From: Pseudomonas sp. BP8
GTDB lineage: Bacteria > Pseudomonadota > Gammaproteobacteria > Pseudomonadales > Pseudomonadaceae
NCBI RefSeq assembly: GCF_017875955.1
Contig: NZ_JAGINK010000001.1
Span: 2,572,501 to 2,636,500, forward strand
Direction of reading: 5' to 3'
DNA length: 64,000 bases
Below the pieces are notes generated by a model. That model saw only the letters and a list, made by a program, of their open reading frames with translations, was not told the origin of the DNA and made no database searches. Below are positions 20,400 to 32,505 of this stretch, one piece after another (position 1 is the stretch's first letter; the number at the start of each line of letters is the position of its first letter). The position numbers were made by a program, and so were the translations under genes.

Positions 20400-21407
20400 T
20401 CACTGGGCCGCGACGGCTGGCGTGTTGTAGAGCACGATCGCAGCGGTCACCAGCAAATTGATCAGGGTCAGCGGCAGGCAGAACTTCCAGCTGAAGTCCA
20501 TCACCTGGTCATAGCGTGGGCGCGGGATCGAGGCGCGCAGCAGGATGAACAGCATGATGAAGAACGCGGTCTTCAGGGCGAACCAGAGGAACGGCACCTG
20601 CGGCAGAATGCCGAACGGACCGTGCCAGCCACCGAAGAACAGCGTTACCAGCAGCGCCGAGACGAGGATGATGCCGATGTACTCACCGACGAAGAACATG
20701 CCCCATTTCATGCCGGCATATTCAATGTGGTAGCCGTCGGCCAGTTCCTGTTCTGCTTCCGGCTGGTCGAACGGGTGACGGTGAGTCACGGCGACGCCAG
20801 CGATGAAGAAGGTGCAGAAGCCAAAGAACTGCGGAATGATGAACCACAGGTTCTGCGCCTGATAGTCGACGATGTCGCGCATGTTGAACGAACCGACCTG
20901 CACCACCACGCCCATCAGCGCCAGGCCGAGGAACACTTCGTACGACACGGTCTGCGCCGATGCGCGCAAGCTGCCCAGCAGGGCGTACTTGTTGTTCGAC
21001 GACCAGCCGGCGAACAGCACCGCATAGACCGACAGGCCGGCCATGGCGAAGAAGAACAGCAGGCCGATGTTCAGGTCGGCGACGCCCCAGGTCGGCGTGA
21101 TCGGGATGATCGAGAAGGCAATCAGCAGGGCGCTCATGGCCACGACCGGTGCCAGGGTGAAGATCATCTTGTCGACAAAGGGCGGGTTCCAGTCTTCCTT
21201 GAAGAACATCTTCAGCATGTCGGCAGCGATCTGGAACATGCCGAACGGGCCCACGCGGTTCGGACCGTAACGGTCCTGCCACCAGCCCAGCAGGCGCCGC
21301 TCGACGAAGCTGAGCAGTGCGCCGCAGACCACCACCGCCAGCAAGACCACGACGGCCTTGACCACGGCGATGATCGCATCGATCACTTCGGGGGTGAACC
21401 AGGTCAT
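20400..21407 (-). CDS. nuoH: NADH-quinone oxidoreductase subunit H
   Basis: 335 residues, eight to nine transmembrane helices. It forms the quinone chamber with NuoB and NuoD. Landmarks: [41 protein letters not shown], and the acidic loop [29 protein letters not shown]. Start overlaps the nuoG stop by 4 bases. Confidence 0.97.
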   Translation of the reverse strand: MTWFTPEVIDAIIAVVKAVVVLLAVVVCGALLSFVERRLLGWWQDRYGPNRVGPFGMFQIAADMLKMFFKEDWNPPFVDKMIFTLAPVVAMSALLIAFSIIPITPTWGVADLNIGLLFFFAMAGLSVYAVLFAGWSSNNKYALLGSLRASAQTVSYEVFLGLALMGVVVQVGSFNMRDIVDYQAQNLWFIIPQFFGFCTFFIAGVAVTHRHPFDQPEAEQELADGYHIEYAGMKWGMFFVGEYIGIILVSALLVTLFFGGWHGPFGILPQVPFLWFALKTAFFIMLFILLRASIPRPRYDQVMDFSWKFCLPLTLINLLVTAAIVLYNTPAVAAQ

Positions 21408-24118
21408 TGTGCTGCCTCCTCCAGGCCTTCGACGGATGCACCGAAGATGGCTGGCGGGATGCCGGCCAGGCCTTTCGGCAACGCGACCAGGCCTGCGCCC
21501 AGCTCTTCATTGACGCGCAGCGGCAGACGCAGCGAGACACCCGCGACGTTCAGGCTCAGCAGTGCACCCTCGTTGACCCCGAGGCGGTCTGCTTCAGACT
21601 TGGCCAGGGCCACGTAGGCCGCCGGGATGCGCTCCTGCACCGGCGCGGCGCGGGAAGAGTTTTCCTCGCTGCCAAGCAGGTGGAAGAACGGCACGGCAGT
21701 CCAGGTACCACGGGCCGGGCTGAACGCCGCCGGAATGGCGCTGAACCAGCTCAGGCGATCGCCTTGCGATTCGATCAGGCGAATGCCTGGGTCACCGGCA
21801 CGCAGGTGACCGCCGACCTCGTCCTGGAACTTGTTCCAGGCTTGCGGCGAGTTCCAGCCCGGCGACCAGGCGAACGGCACCTGCTGGCGCGGTTCGGCCG
21901 AACCCGAGTAGCCTTCCATGGAGAAGGCGAACGCGGTGTCCTTGTCTTGCGGGGTACGTGGCTCGTGCACGCTGATGTTGGCGCGCATCGCGGTACGGCC
22001 GGAATAGCGCAGCGGCTCACGGGCCAGTTTCATGCCCTTGATGCGGAACGCAGCGCTCGGCGCGGCGTTGACGATGCCGGCCAGTTGCGGTGCGGCCTCG
22101 GCACAGGCGCTGGTGACGTGGTCGAGCTGAGTCCAGTCGATCGGCTTGTTGAGCAGGGTCGCACGCAGGGCGTGCATCCAGCGCCAGCCTTCGTGAATCT
22201 GGATGCTGCTGTCCAGGTAGGTCGGATCGAACACCTGGAAGAAGCGCTGGGCACGGCCTTCCTGGCTGACCAGGGTGCCGTCGCCCTCGGCGAACGATGC
22301 GGCCGGCAGTACCAGCTGGGCACGATCGCTGGTGGCGGTCTTGGAGTGATCGGCGACGATCACTACCTTGGCCGCGGCCAGGGCAGCGTCGACCTTGGCG
22401 GCCGGTACGCGGGCGTACAGGTCGTTTTCCAGGACCACGATGGCATCAGCCTTGCCGCTGATGACCGCGTCCAGCGCGGCATCGACGGAGTCACCGCCGA
22501 GCATGGCCAGGCCGAAGCTGTTGGCTTCCGGCACGACCAGGCTCAGCGAGCCATTCTTCTCGCGCAGCTTGAGCGCCTTGGCGATGTTGGCAGCCGCCTC
22601 GATCAGTGCAGGCTCAGCCAGCGAGACACCGGCAACCACCAGGGGCCGCTGGGCCGCGACCAGAGCGTCGGCGATGCGCTGAGCCAGGGCCTTGGCTTCG
22701 TCGTCCAGACCGGCTACCGCGGGGGCGCTTGGGTCAATGGCGTGGGCCACGGCAAAGCCCAGGCGGGCGAGGTCGGCTGGGGCTGCGTGGACGCATTCCT
22801 CGGCAACGTCGTCGAGCTTGGTTTCGGCCAGGCTGGCAATGAACAGCGGGTACAGCGCGTGCTGGCCGATGTTTTTCACGGCGGCATCGAGCCAAGGCTG
22901 GACGCGCATGGCGTCGGCCATGGCTTCAGCCTTGCCCTTGGTTGCCTGACGTACGGACAGGGCAATACGAGCGGCGGTCTGGGTGAGGTCTTCACCGAGC
23001 ACGAACACCGCGTCGTGGTCTTCGATGTCGCGCAGGGTCGGCACTGGCAGCGGGCTGTTGTTCAGCACGTCGAGGGCCAGGCGCACGCGGGCCAGTTCAC
23101 CGGCTTCCATACCCGAATAGAAGTATTCGCCGCCGACCAGCTCACGCAGGCCGTAGTTGCTCTCGAGGCTGGCGCGTGGCGAACCGATACCGACGATGGT
23201 GCGGCCGCGCAGCAGGTCGGCGGCCTTGTCCAGGGCAGCGTCCAGGCTCAGCTTGCTGCCATCGGCGAGCAATGGCTGGCGCGGGCGGTCCTTGCGGTTG
23301 ACGTAGCCATAGCCGAAGCGGCCACGGTCGCACAGGAAGTACTGGTTGACCGAGCCGTTGAAACGGTTTTCGATCCGGCGCAGTTCGCCGTAGCGCTCAC
23401 CCGGGCTGATGTTGCAGCCGCTGGAGCAGCCGTGGCAGATGCTTGGGGCAAACTGCATGTCCCACTTGCGGTTGTAGCGCTCGGAGTGGGTCTTGTCGGT
23501 GAACACACCGGTCGGGCAGACCTCGGTGAGGTTGCCGGAGAACTCGCTCTCGAGCACGCCGTCTTCAACGCGCCCGAAGTACACGTTGTCGTGGGCGCCG
23601 AAGACACCCAGGTCGGTACCGCCGGCGTAGTCTTTGTAGTAACGCACGCAGCGATAGCAGGCGATGCAGCGGTTCATCTCGTGGGAGATGAACGGGCCGA
23701 GCTCCTGGTTCTGGTGGGTACGCTTGGTGAAACGGTAACGGCGCTCGTTGTGGCCGGTCATTACCGTCATGTCCTGCAGGTGGCAGTGACCGCCTTCCTC
23801 GCACACAGGGCAGTCGTGCGGGTGGTTGGTCATCAGCCATTCGACGACGCTGGCGCGAAACGCCTTGGACTCATCGTCTTCGATGGAGATCCAGGTGCCG
23901 TCGGAGGCAGGGGTCATGCAGGACATGACGATGCGACCACGGGTGTCGTTCTCGTCGGTGTACTGCTTGACCGCGCACTGCCGGCAAGCGCCGACGCTAC
24001 CAAGCGCCGGGTGCCAGCAGAAATAAGGGATGTCGAGGCCGAGCGACAGACAGGCCTGTAACAGGTTGTCCGCACCGTTGACTTCGAGCGCTTTGCCGTC
24101 TACGTGGATAGTGGCCAT
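21404..24118 (-). CDS. nuoG: NADH-quinone oxidoreductase subunit G
   Basis: 904 residues, the largest peripheral-arm subunit. The N-terminal ~220 residues bind Fe-S clusters: 2Fe-2S ([17 protein letters not shown] plus a later Cys), His-Cys3 4Fe-4S ([12 protein letters not shown]), and 4Fe-4S ([11 protein letters not shown]). A further CHGCSSGCN motif near 230 corresponds to cluster N7, found in only some bacteria. The rest is a molybdopterin-oxidoreductase-like fold without catalytic metal. A 133-base gap with two hairpins separates it from nuoF. Confidence 0.97.
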   Translation of the reverse strand: MATIHVDGKALEVNGADNLLQACLSLGLDIPYFCWHPALGSVGACRQCAVKQYTDENDTRGRIVMSCMTPASDGTWISIEDDESKAFRASVVEWLMTNHPHDCPVCEEGGHCHLQDMTVMTGHNERRYRFTKRTHQNQELGPFISHEMNRCIACYRCVRYYKDYAGGTDLGVFGAHDNVYFGRVEDGVLESEFSGNLTEVCPTGVFTDKTHSERYNRKWDMQFAPSICHGCSSGCNISPGERYGELRRIENRFNGSVNQYFLCDRGRFGYGYVNRKDRPRQPLLADGSKLSLDAALDKAADLLRGRTIVGIGSPRASLESNYGLRELVGGEYFYSGMEAGELARVRLALDVLNNSPLPVPTLRDIEDHDAVFVLGEDLTQTAARIALSVRQATKGKAEAMADAMRVQPWLDAAVKNIGQHALYPLFIASLAETKLDDVAEECVHAAPADLARLGFAVAHAIDPSAPAVAGLDDEAKALAQRIADALVAAQRPLVVAGVSLAEPALIEAAANIAKALKLREKNGSLSLVVPEANSFGLAMLGGDSVDAALDAVISGKADAIVVLENDLYARVPAAKVDAALAAAKVVIVADHSKTATSDRAQLVLPAASFAEGDGTLVSQEGRAQRFFQVFDPTYLDSSIQIHEGWRWMHALRATLLNKPIDWTQLDHVTSACAEAAPQLAGIVNAAPSAAFRIKGMKLAREPLRYSGRTAMRANISVHEPRTPQDKDTAFAFSMEGYSGSAEPRQQVPFAWSPGWNSPQAWNKFQDEVGGHLRAGDPGIRLIESQGDRLSWFSAIPAAFSPARGTWTAVPFFHLLGSEENSSRAAPVQERIPAAYVALAKSEADRLGVNEGALLSLNVAGVSLRLPLRVNEELGAGLVALPKGLAGIPPAIFGASVEGLEEAAQ

Positions 24119-24180
24119 GGTTCAAAGTTCTTCGTTGGCCCGCGTGAGCAGGCGTGGCTAATGGAAATCGGTGTGCCTGC

Positions 24181-24240
24181 GGCTCTGCCCGATTCATTCG
24201 GGCGAGCCAGCAAGGCCGGCGGGTGGCACGGACCACCCGC
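24181..24240 (-). promoter_or_regulatory. Two strong hairpins between nuoF and nuoG
   Basis: The 133-base gap holds two adjacent inverted repeats: GGCTC-T-GCCCGA / TCGGGC-GAGCC at 24181-24208, and GCGGGTGG / CCACCCGC at 24219-24240. Neither has a T-run, so they look like mRNA processing or stability elements rather than terminators. Most other nuo junctions here overlap or are within about 10 bases. Confidence 0.55.
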
Positions 24241-24251
24241 GCTGCATCTTG

Positions 24252-25631
24252 TTATGCGCCGACCACGACCGGCCCGGTCGGGATCGGCTTCGCCAGGTTC
24301 GGGCGCAGGGCGTCACTGCCAGTAGCAGGGGCGACGCCGGCCTCGAATTCCGAGCGGAAGTATTTGATGGCACTGCCCAGCGGCTCGACCGCGCCCGGTG
24401 CGTGGGCGCAGAAGGTGCGGCCAGGGCCGAGGAAGTTGACCAGACCGAGCAGGGTCTCGATGTCTTCGGCGCGACCTTGGCCTTGCTCCAGCGAGCGCAG
24501 CATCTTCACGCTCCACGGCAGGCCATCACGGCATGGGGTGCACCAGCCGCACGACTCGCGGGCAAAGAACTCTTCCATGTTGCGCAGCAGCGAAACCATG
24601 TTGACGCTGTCATCGACCGCCATGGCCAGGCCGGTACCCATCCGCGTGCCGACCTTGGCGATGCCACCGGCGTACATCTGCGCATCGAGGTGCTCGGGCA
24701 GCAGGAAGCCGGTACCGGCGCCGCCAGGCTGCCAGCACTTGAGCTTGAAGCCATCGCGCATGCCACCGGCGTAGTCTTCGAACAGCTCGCGGGCCGGCAC
24801 GCCGAACGGCAGTTCCCACAGGCCTGGGTTTTTCACCTTGCCGGAGAAGCCCATCAGCTTGGTGCCGTGGTCTTCGCTGCCTTCGCGGGCCAGCGACTTG
24901 TACCAGTCGACGCCGTTGCCAACGATCGCCGGCACGTTGCACAGGGTCTCGACGTTGTTCACACAGGTCGGCTTGCCCCACACGCCAACGGCGGCCGGGA
25001 AGGGCGGCTTGGAGCGCGGGTTGGCACGGCGGCCTTCGAGGGAGTTGATCAGTGCGGTTTCTTCACCGCAGATGTAACGCCCGGCGCCGGTGTGCACGAA
25101 CAGCTCGAAGTCGAAGCCGCTGCCCAGGATGTTCTTGCCCAGCAGGCCAGCAGCCTTGGCTTCATCGATGGCGCGGTTGAGGTTCTTCGCCGCCGTGGTG
25201 TACTCGCCACGCAGGAAGATGTAGCCGCGGTAGGCCTTGAGGGCGCGGGCGCTGATCAGCATGCCCTCGACCAGCAGATGGGGCTGTTGCTCCATCAGCA
25301 TGCGGTCTTTCCAGGTGTTGGGTTCCATTTCGTCCGCGTTGCACAGCAGGTAGCGGATGTTCATGGACTCGTCTTTGGGCATCAGGCCCCACTTCACCCC
25401 AGTGGGGAAGCCGGCGCCGCCGCGGCCCTTGAGGCCGGCGTCCTTGACGGTCTGGACGATATCGTCCTGGGACATCTGCGCCAGTGCCTTGCGGGCGGCG
25501 GCGTAGCCGTCCTTGGCCTGGTACTCGTCGAGCCACACCGGCTCGCCGTCGTCACGCAGGCGCCAGGTCAGCGGGTGGGTTTCGGCTGCGCGCGCGATGC
25601 GGTTGGCCGGGCCGAAGGAAGTGATGGTCAT
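24252..25631 (-). CDS. nuoF: NADH-quinone oxidoreductase subunit F
   Basis: 459 residues. The NADH-oxidising subunit: FMN/NADH-binding loops [16 protein letters not shown] and [19 protein letters not shown], and the N3 4Fe-4S motif [12 protein letters not shown] with a distant Cys in [10 protein letters not shown]. It passes electrons from NADH via FMN into the Fe-S chain. Start overlaps the nuoE stop by 4 bases. Confidence 0.97.
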   Translation of the reverse strand: MTITSFGPANRIARAAETHPLTWRLRDDGEPVWLDEYQAKDGYAAARKALAQMSQDDIVQTVKDAGLKGRGGAGFPTGVKWGLMPKDESMNIRYLLCNADEMEPNTWKDRMLMEQQPHLLVEGMLISARALKAYRGYIFLRGEYTTAAKNLNRAIDEAKAAGLLGKNILGSGFDFELFVHTGAGRYICGEETALINSLEGRRANPRSKPPFPAAVGVWGKPTCVNNVETLCNVPAIVGNGVDWYKSLAREGSEDHGTKLMGFSGKVKNPGLWELPFGVPARELFEDYAGGMRDGFKLKCWQPGGAGTGFLLPEHLDAQMYAGGIAKVGTRMGTGLAMAVDDSVNMVSLLRNMEEFFARESCGWCTPCRDGLPWSVKMLRSLEQGQGRAEDIETLLGLVNFLGPGRTFCAHAPGAVEPLGSAIKYFRSEFEAGVAPATGSDALRPNLAKPIPTGPVVVGA

Positions 25632-26125
25632 ACGTAACCCTCCAGCAGTTTGGTCACGCCAGCAGGCTGGACGTCGCCAAAGGTGTCGTCGTCGATCATC
25701 AAGGCCGGAGCCTTGTCGCAGTTACCCAGGCAGCACACCGGCAGCAGGGTGAAGCGCCCGTCGGCGGTGGTCTGGCCGAGGCCGATGCCGAGCTCGCTCT
25801 GGATCTGGCTGACGACCGATTCATGGCCGCCGATATAGCAGACCATGCTGTCGCAGACGCGGATGATGTGGCGGCCGACCGGCTGGCGGAAGATCTGGCT
25901 GTAGAAGGTGGCGACACCTTCTACATCACTGGCCGGGATGCCGAGGATCTCGCCGATCGCGTAGATGGCGCCGTCCGGTACCCAGCCGCGCTGCTTCTGG
26001 ACGATCTTCAAGGCTTCGATGGACGCCGCGCGCGGGTCCTCGTAGTGGTGCATCTCGTGCTCGATGGCCGAGCGCTCGGTTTCGCTCAGGGCGAAACGGT
26101 CGGTTTGGATAAGCGTGTTGTTCAT
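25628..26125 (-). CDS. nuoE: NADH-quinone oxidoreductase subunit E
   Basis: 165 residues. A thioredoxin-like 2Fe-2S (N1a) subunit with Cys ligands in [11 protein letters not shown] and [17 protein letters not shown]. It pairs with NuoF at the NADH-oxidising tip. It lies 2 bases after nuoCD. Confidence 0.96.
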   Translation of the reverse strand: MNNTLIQTDRFALSETERSAIEHEMHHYEDPRAASIEALKIVQKQRGWVPDGAIYAIGEILGIPASDVEGVATFYSQIFRQPVGRHIIRVCDSMVCYIGGHESVVSQIQSELGIGLGQTTADGRFTLLPVCCLGNCDKAPALMIDDDTFGDVQPAGVTKLLEGYV

Positions 26126-26127
26126 GC

Positions 26128-27927
<1,800 letters not shown>

Positions 27928-27949
27928 TCAACGTAAAGAATGAAGCCAG

Positions 27950-27976
27950 GCCGCCGGCTCCAAGGGAGCGGGCGGC
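27950..27976 (-). promoter_or_regulatory. GC-rich hairpin between nuoB and nuoCD
   Basis: A 12-bp arm pair (GCCGCCGGCTCC / GGAGCGGGCGGC, 11 of 12 pairing) with an AAG loop lies in the 78-base gap. There is no T-run. It is probably an RNA stability or processing element. Confidence 0.55.
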
Positions 27977-27987
27977 AGGTCGCTGGA

Positions 27988-28665
27988 TCAGACTTCGTCG
28001 GGGCTGCGCAGGTTGGTGACCTGAATACGCTGTTCACGACGCAGGTCTTTCTGGGCGGGCATCTCGGCACGGTAGATGCCTTGATCACCAACCACCCAGG
28101 AAAGCGGGCGTCGTTCCTGGCCGATCGATTCCTGCAGCAGCATCAAGCCTTGCAGGAATGCTTCAGGGCGCGGCGGGCAGCCGGGTACGTAGACGTCCAC
28201 GGGGAGGAACTTGTCGACCCCTTGAACGACCGAGTAGATGTCGTACATGCCGCCGGAGTTGGCGCACGAGCCCATGGAAATGACCCATTTTGGCTCGAGC
28301 ATCTGCTCGTACAGGCGCTGAATGATCGGCGCCATCTTGATGAAGCAGGTCCCGGCGATGACCATGAAGTCGGCCTGACGCGGCGATGCCCGGATGACTT
28401 CGGCGCCGAAGCGGGCGATGTCGTGGGGTGCCGTGAAGGCCGTGGTCATTTCCACGTAGCAGCAGGACAGGCCGAAGTTGTACGGCCAGAGGGAGTTCTT
28501 GCGACCCCAGTTGACCGCGCCACGCAGCACATCTTCGAGTTTCCCCATGTAGATGTTCTTGTGGACCTGGTCCTCTAGCAGTTGGTCGGTGACGGTTTCC
28601 CGCTCACCGACCGGATACTGCTCGTTGGGCGCATCCGGATCGATTCTGGTGAGATTGTATTGCAT
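27988..28665 (-). CDS. nuoB: NADH-quinone oxidoreductase subunit B
   Basis: 225 residues. It carries cluster N2, the last Fe-S centre before quinone: the tandem Cys pair in [10 protein letters not shown], then Cys in [10 protein letters not shown] and [12 protein letters not shown]. The N- and C-terminal extensions are normal for Pseudomonas. It starts 9 bases after nuoA. Confidence 0.97.
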   Translation of the reverse strand: MQYNLTRIDPDAPNEQYPVGERETVTDQLLEDQVHKNIYMGKLEDVLRGAVNWGRKNSLWPYNFGLSCCYVEMTTAFTAPHDIARFGAEVIRASPRQADFMVIAGTCFIKMAPIIQRLYEQMLEPKWVISMGSCANSGGMYDIYSVVQGVDKFLPVDVYVPGCPPRPEAFLQGLMLLQESIGQERRPLSWVVGDQGIYRAEMPAQKDLRREQRIQVTNLRSPDEV

Positions 28666-28674
28666 GCCAAAGCC

Positions 28675-29088
28675 TCATTGTTTCAGCTTCGCTTGCCGCT
28701 TGCGGCGACCTTCGGGAGCCCAATCAAGAGCCCCGACGCGCCAAAGGTAGACAAGACCTGCCAACAGAATTGCTATGAAAACGAGAGCTTCGATGAACCC
28801 GGTCCAGCCGCTTTCGCGGACGGACACAGACCATGCAAAGAGAAAGAGGGCTTCAATATCGAAGATCACGAACAGCATCGCGACCAGATAGAATTTGGCG
28901 GACAGGCGCAGGCGGGCGCTGCCGACGGGCAGCATGCCGGATTCGAAGGGTTCGTTCTTGGCGCGGCCCCAAGCCTTGCTACCGAGCAGGCTGGATAGGC
29001 CGAGCATGAAGGCACACAGGCCGACGACACCCAGGAGGAAGATGGCAAAGCCCCAGTTGTGGGCGATGAGTCCTGCCGAATCGGACAT
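28675..29088 (-). CDS. nuoA: NADH-quinone oxidoreductase subunit A
   Basis: 137 residues with three transmembrane helices and the conserved loop [43 protein letters not shown]. First gene of the 13-gene operon nuoABCDEFGHIJKLMN that builds the proton-pumping type I NADH dehydrogenase. The operon promoter should lie in the AT-rich stretch upstream (29090-29390). Confidence 0.97.
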   Translation of the reverse strand: MSDSAGLIAHNWGFAIFLLGVVGLCAFMLGLSSLLGSKAWGRAKNEPFESGMLPVGSARLRLSAKFYLVAMLFVIFDIEALFLFAWSVSVRESGWTGFIEALVFIAILLAGLVYLWRVGALDWAPEGRRKRQAKLKQ

Positions 29089-29350
29089 GCTAGAGATCCT
29101 TATACAGAGACCCAGCTCTGCAGTCTGAAATAAGTAACGCGGCGACGTGGTGTCGCAGGTGCAGTGACCAAATGTCGCAGCTGAATCAATCGCGCTGATT
29201 TTATGGGTAAACCTGATGCAAGTAAAATTTCTATAGCAAATTAATTCATAGGTTTAACAACAAAAACCCTTCGTAACTGGCTGAAAGCCTTGATTTTCGG
29301 GCATTGCGGGTGGTTTTGTTAATTATGTTTCTTGCAATCGGTAACGTTGC

Positions 29351-29656
29351 TCAAGTTGCGTAATGATAATTAATATCGTTTGAGGCTTCGCCACGTTCTT
29401 TAATTGCCTCGTGCCGTGCAAAGTTGATAGCGCTCACGCGGGGGCTTGCAAATGCGAAAGACTCTTGTTCTAGCAGTTTTCTTATCCCTGTGTACCGCTC
29501 TGGATCAATACTTTGGCGATTGGGATAGGTCTTTGCCGTGAGTGCAGCCCGCTGGCAGGCATGAGTTGTGATAGACAGTAGGGCTCTGGAAGGCGCCGCT
29601 GCATGGGGATGAGAGGCAGCTACGGCCCGGGCCAGAAGGCTGGTGGGGCGGGACAT
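29351..29656 (-). CDS. Hypothetical protein
   Basis: A 101-residue reading frame with AAGGA about 7 bases before the ATG, between nuoA and aceA. The N-terminal half is Ala/Arg/Ser-rich; the C-terminal half is more polar. No domain, signal peptide or membrane segment is recognised. Its last codons lie in the AT-rich region with the Fur-like site. The good ribosome binding site is the main support. It may instead be chance coding. Confidence 0.4.
   Translation of the reverse strand: MSRPTSLLARAVAASHPHAAAPSRALLSITTHACQRAALTAKTYPNRQSIDPERYTGIRKLLEQESFAFASPRVSAINFARHEAIKERGEASNDINYHYAT
29359..29377. promoter_or_regulatory. Fur-box-like site
   Basis: CGTAATGATAATTAATATC matches the 19-base Fur consensus GATAATGATAATCATTATC at 15 of 19 positions by hand count. 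It lies about 270 bases upstream of nuoA, at the 3' end of the small minus-strand reading frame, in an AT-rich region. The target transcript is not clear. Confidence 0.4.
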
Positions 29657-29744
29657 GGGCAGTCCTTGCTGTTTGTCGTTATGGGTGAAGCATAGACCTG
29701 ATCCTGGGATTTGCCCTGCGCGCCCCTCCCGGCACCTCTGAATG

Positions 29745-29778
29745 AAAAAAGCCCAGGCACCCTCGCGGGGTCCTGAGC
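29745..29778 (-). terminator. Rho-independent terminator of aceA
   Basis: On the minus strand GCTCAGGACCCC, a GCGA loop, and GGGTGCCTGGGC are followed by six T. The stem has one bulge and one mismatch. It lies 31 bases after the aceA stop. Confidence 0.8.
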
Positions 29779-29808
29779 TTCCTTCAGTCCATGTGCAAAC
29801 CCACTACA

Positions 29809-31134
29809 TCAGTGGAACTGCTCTTCCTCAGTAGAGCCGGTCAACGCCGTCACCGACGAGGCGCCGCCCTGGATCACCGTGGTCATGTCATCAAAGTAGC
29901 CGGTGCCCACTTCCTGCTGGTGCGCAACAAAGGTGTAGCCCTTGCTGGCGTCAGCGAATTCCTGCTCCTGCAGCTTGACGTACGCGGTCATGTCGTTGCG
30001 CGCATAGTCGTGCGCCAGGTTGAACATGCCGTGCCACATGTTGTGGATGCCGGCCAGGGTGATGAACTGGTGCTTGTAGCCCATCGCCGACAGCTCGCGC
30101 TGGAATTTGGCAATGGTGGCGTCATCGAGGTTCTTCTTCCAGTTGAACGACGGCGAGCAGTTATACGACAGCAACTGGTCCGGGTACTCCTTCTTGATCG
30201 CTTCGGCAAAGCGCCGCGCTTCGTCCAGGTCCGGTTTGGCGGTTTCGCACCAGATCAGGTCGGCATACGGCGCATAGGCCAGGCCGCGGGCGATCGCCTG
30301 GTCGAGGCCGGCGCGCACTTTATAGAAGCCTTCACGGGTCCGCTCGCCCAGCACGAACGGCTGGTCGTACGGGTCGCAGTCGCTGGTCAGCAGGTCGGCG
30401 GCGTTGGCGTCGGTGCGGGCCAGGATAATGGTCGGTACACCGGCAACGTCAGCTGCAAGGCGCGCGGCCACCAGCTTCTGTACAGCTTCCTGAGTCGGTA
30501 CAAGTACCTTGCCACCCATGTGGCCGCATTTTTTCACCGAGGCCAGCTGGTCTTCGAAGTGCACGCCGGCGGCGCCCGCTTCGATCATGTTCTTCATCAG
30601 TTCGTAGGCGTTCAGCACGCCACCGAAACCGGCTTCGGCGTCGGCAACGATCGGCGCGAAGTAGTCGACGTAGCCTTCGTCGCCTGGGTTCTTGCCGGCT
30701 TTCCACTGGATCTGGTCAGCGCGGCGGAACGAGTTGTTGATGCGCTTGACCACGGTCGGCACCGAATCTACCGGGTACAGCGACTGGTCGGGGTACATCG
30801 ACTCGGCCGAGTTGTTGTCGGCGGCAACCTGCCAGCCGGACAGGTAGATGGCCTGGATGCCGGCCTTCACTTGTTGCACTGCCTGGCCACCGGTGAGGGC
30901 GCCCATGCAGTTGACGAAATCTTTGTCGGGGCGGAAGGACGGGTGGGCACCTTGGGTGACCAGCTTCCACAGTTTTTCTGCACCCACCTGGGCCAGGGTG
31001 TGCTCCGGTTGCAGCGAGCCACGCAGGCGAACGACATCAGCGGCGGTGTAGGTACGGGTCACGCCTTTCCAGCGCGGGTTCTCGGCCCAGTCTTTCTCGA
31101 GGGCTGCAATTTGCTGTTCGCGTGTCAGTGCCAT
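29809..31134 (-). CDS. aceA: Isocitrate lyase
   Basis: 441 residues. Cleaves isocitrate to glyoxylate and succinate, the first step of the glyoxylate shunt, letting cells grow on acetate and fatty acids. The catalytic signature KKCGHMGGK is present with Cys203; other conserved segments are [18 protein letters not shown] and [10 protein letters not shown]. The ATG at 31134 (MALTREQQ) is the family start; a long in-frame extension upstream to 31425 is non-homologous and rejected. Single gene with its own terminator. Confidence 0.96.
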   Translation of the reverse strand: MALTREQQIAALEKDWAENPRWKGVTRTYTAADVVRLRGSLQPEHTLAQVGAEKLWKLVTQGAHPSFRPDKDFVNCMGALTGGQAVQQVKAGIQAIYLSGWQVAADNNSAESMYPDQSLYPVDSVPTVVKRINNSFRRADQIQWKAGKNPGDEGYVDYFAPIVADAEAGFGGVLNAYELMKNMIEAGAAGVHFEDQLASVKKCGHMGGKVLVPTQEAVQKLVAARLAADVAGVPTIILARTDANAADLLTSDCDPYDQPFVLGERTREGFYKVRAGLDQAIARGLAYAPYADLIWCETAKPDLDEARRFAEAIKKEYPDQLLSYNCSPSFNWKKNLDDATIAKFQRELSAMGYKHQFITLAGIHNMWHGMFNLAHDYARNDMTAYVKLQEQEFADASKGYTFVAHQQEVGTGYFDDMTTVIQGGASSVTALTGSTEEEQFH

Positions 31135-31628
31135 GGAAATAAACCTCGTCGCATCGATCTTGGGGTAATTGTGCTGATGCTCAAAGTCGCGGATCAGAAG
31201 CCTGGCGGCTGTCCTGTTCGGCGGTAGTGCGACGGCAAACGCGAAGGCTCGAAGGGGAAAGAGGGTGCAGGGCGGGCAACGTAGTGCGGCAGGTCGGCTC
31301 GTGGATGCCTTGCTGCGGTGCGACATGGTTTGCCTGATGACTGCGGTGATGCGCTTCCGTCCCTCGGGACAACTTCTTCGTGCAGTCGCAATCCGGTCGA
31401 ACCGCCTTGTGGGCCGTATAGACACGAGGCGCCTCCAGGGGTGGGAGGAGCGCGCCTCGAAGACCCTTGCCAGGGGCTCTGATTAGCGGGAGCGAGGCCA
31501 TCATGCCCTCGGCAAAAAGTACCTGTCAAATGTTTTGTAGTGCTTTTTTATGCTTACTACATCTTTCGTCTAATGCGACTCGGCAGTCAGTTTCAAGGCC
31601 TTTGGTCGAGGCCTTGAATTGCCTGGGA
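31135..31628 (-). promoter_or_regulatory. aceA upstream region with predicted sigma-70 promoter
   Basis: No convincing gene lies in these 494 bases. On the minus strand TTGACA (31529-31524) and CATGAT (31505-31500) are 18 bases apart, a good sigma-70 candidate that would give aceA an untranslated leader of about 360 bases. A perfect 10-bp hairpin (TTCAAGGCCT / AGGCCTTGAA, 31592-31618) follows the stop of the next minus-strand gene; without a T-run it is at best a weak terminator. Confidence 0.45.
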
Positions 31629-32363
31629 TCAGTCGAGAAGGTCGACTTTGACACGCAATGTCATGTTTTCACCGCGTTGGGTGCTGTAACTGTGGCTTGA
31701 CGTGTTGCGTTCGGCTTGGCTCTGCTGATTGAACCCGGCCAGAGTGATCCACTCGCCGAGCCGTCCAGTGACGGTTGTGTCGGTACTTTGCACTTTCACT
31801 ACATCAGGACGTTCGTCGCTTATACGGTCATTATTGCTGCTGATTGCCAACCTGACCGTCTCGCCGCTGACGTTTGGGGTTACGTAAAAACCCTGGGTCA
31901 CATTGCGGTATTCGGTGTCGGTCTGAACGCGACCATAACCGTCGGTACTGCTACTGGTGATCGGCACGCTCTGGCCGACCTGGATCAGTGCCGGTTGGCC
32001 TTCGCTGGCCTGTATCTGCTGCAACCCGCCTTCGCGATTGGCGGTGCCGTAGCGGATGACTCGGGCGTTGCCGCGGTTATCCTGGAAGTTGCTGTCGTTG
32101 TTGTCGACGCTGATCAGCAGACGCTTGGGCGCGGTGTCCAGCTGTTGCAGCAGGGTCCGCAAGTCGTCGATGCGCTCCGGACTGGCATTGACGATCAGCT
32201 TGTTCTCGAACGCGCTGACGCTGCCGTCCTTGCCCAGAAAGGACTGGGCGGTCGGCAGCAGCTCGGCGCTGCTGCGGTGCTGCAAAGGCACGACCTCGGT
32301 GGCAGCCTGAGCGGTGAGGCTGGCGGCCAACAGCAGGGAGGCGATGAGGGGGCGTAGCGGCAT
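31629..32363 (-). CDS. Secretin/TonB short N-terminal-domain (NolW-like) exported protein
   Basis: 244 residues. A signal peptide (MPLRPLIASLLLAASLTAQA) is followed by a secretin N-domain (VVPLQHRSSAELLPTAQSFLGKDGSVSAFENKLIVNASPERIDDLRTLLQQLDTAPKRLLISV) and a beta-rich C-terminal half (ITSSSTDGYGR, WITLAGF). It has the small periplasmic domains of type II/III secretins but is too short to hold the membrane gate. The ATG at 32363 is set by GGAG about 9 bases upstream. It is divergent from the subtilase gene with 142 bases between, so the two may share regulation. Confidence 0.78.
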   Translation of the reverse strand: MPLRPLIASLLLAASLTAQAATEVVPLQHRSSAELLPTAQSFLGKDGSVSAFENKLIVNASPERIDDLRTLLQQLDTAPKRLLISVDNNDSNFQDNRGNARVIRYGTANREGGLQQIQASEGQPALIQVGQSVPITSSSTDGYGRVQTDTEYRNVTQGFYVTPNVSGETVRLAISSNNDRISDERPDVVKVQSTDTTVTGRLGEWITLAGFNQQSQAERNTSSHSYSTQRGENMTLRVKVDLLD

Positions 32364-32505
32364 GTCCATGATCTCCGCAAGTGGAATGAACATGATGGCA
32401 AATTTGTCCGGGTCTTGCCTGCGATCAAGGTCAGTGTTGTGGCTGAACCTTTCATTTGTGCGCACAGTCGCAAAGGCAAGGCCATTCAACGACTGCGAGG
32501 CATGG

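Noticed and set aside
31135..31529. Several frames of 70-110 residues upstream of aceA, including an in-frame extension of aceA
   Set aside because: The extension has no homology to isocitrate lyase and low-complexity composition; canonical start is at 31134.
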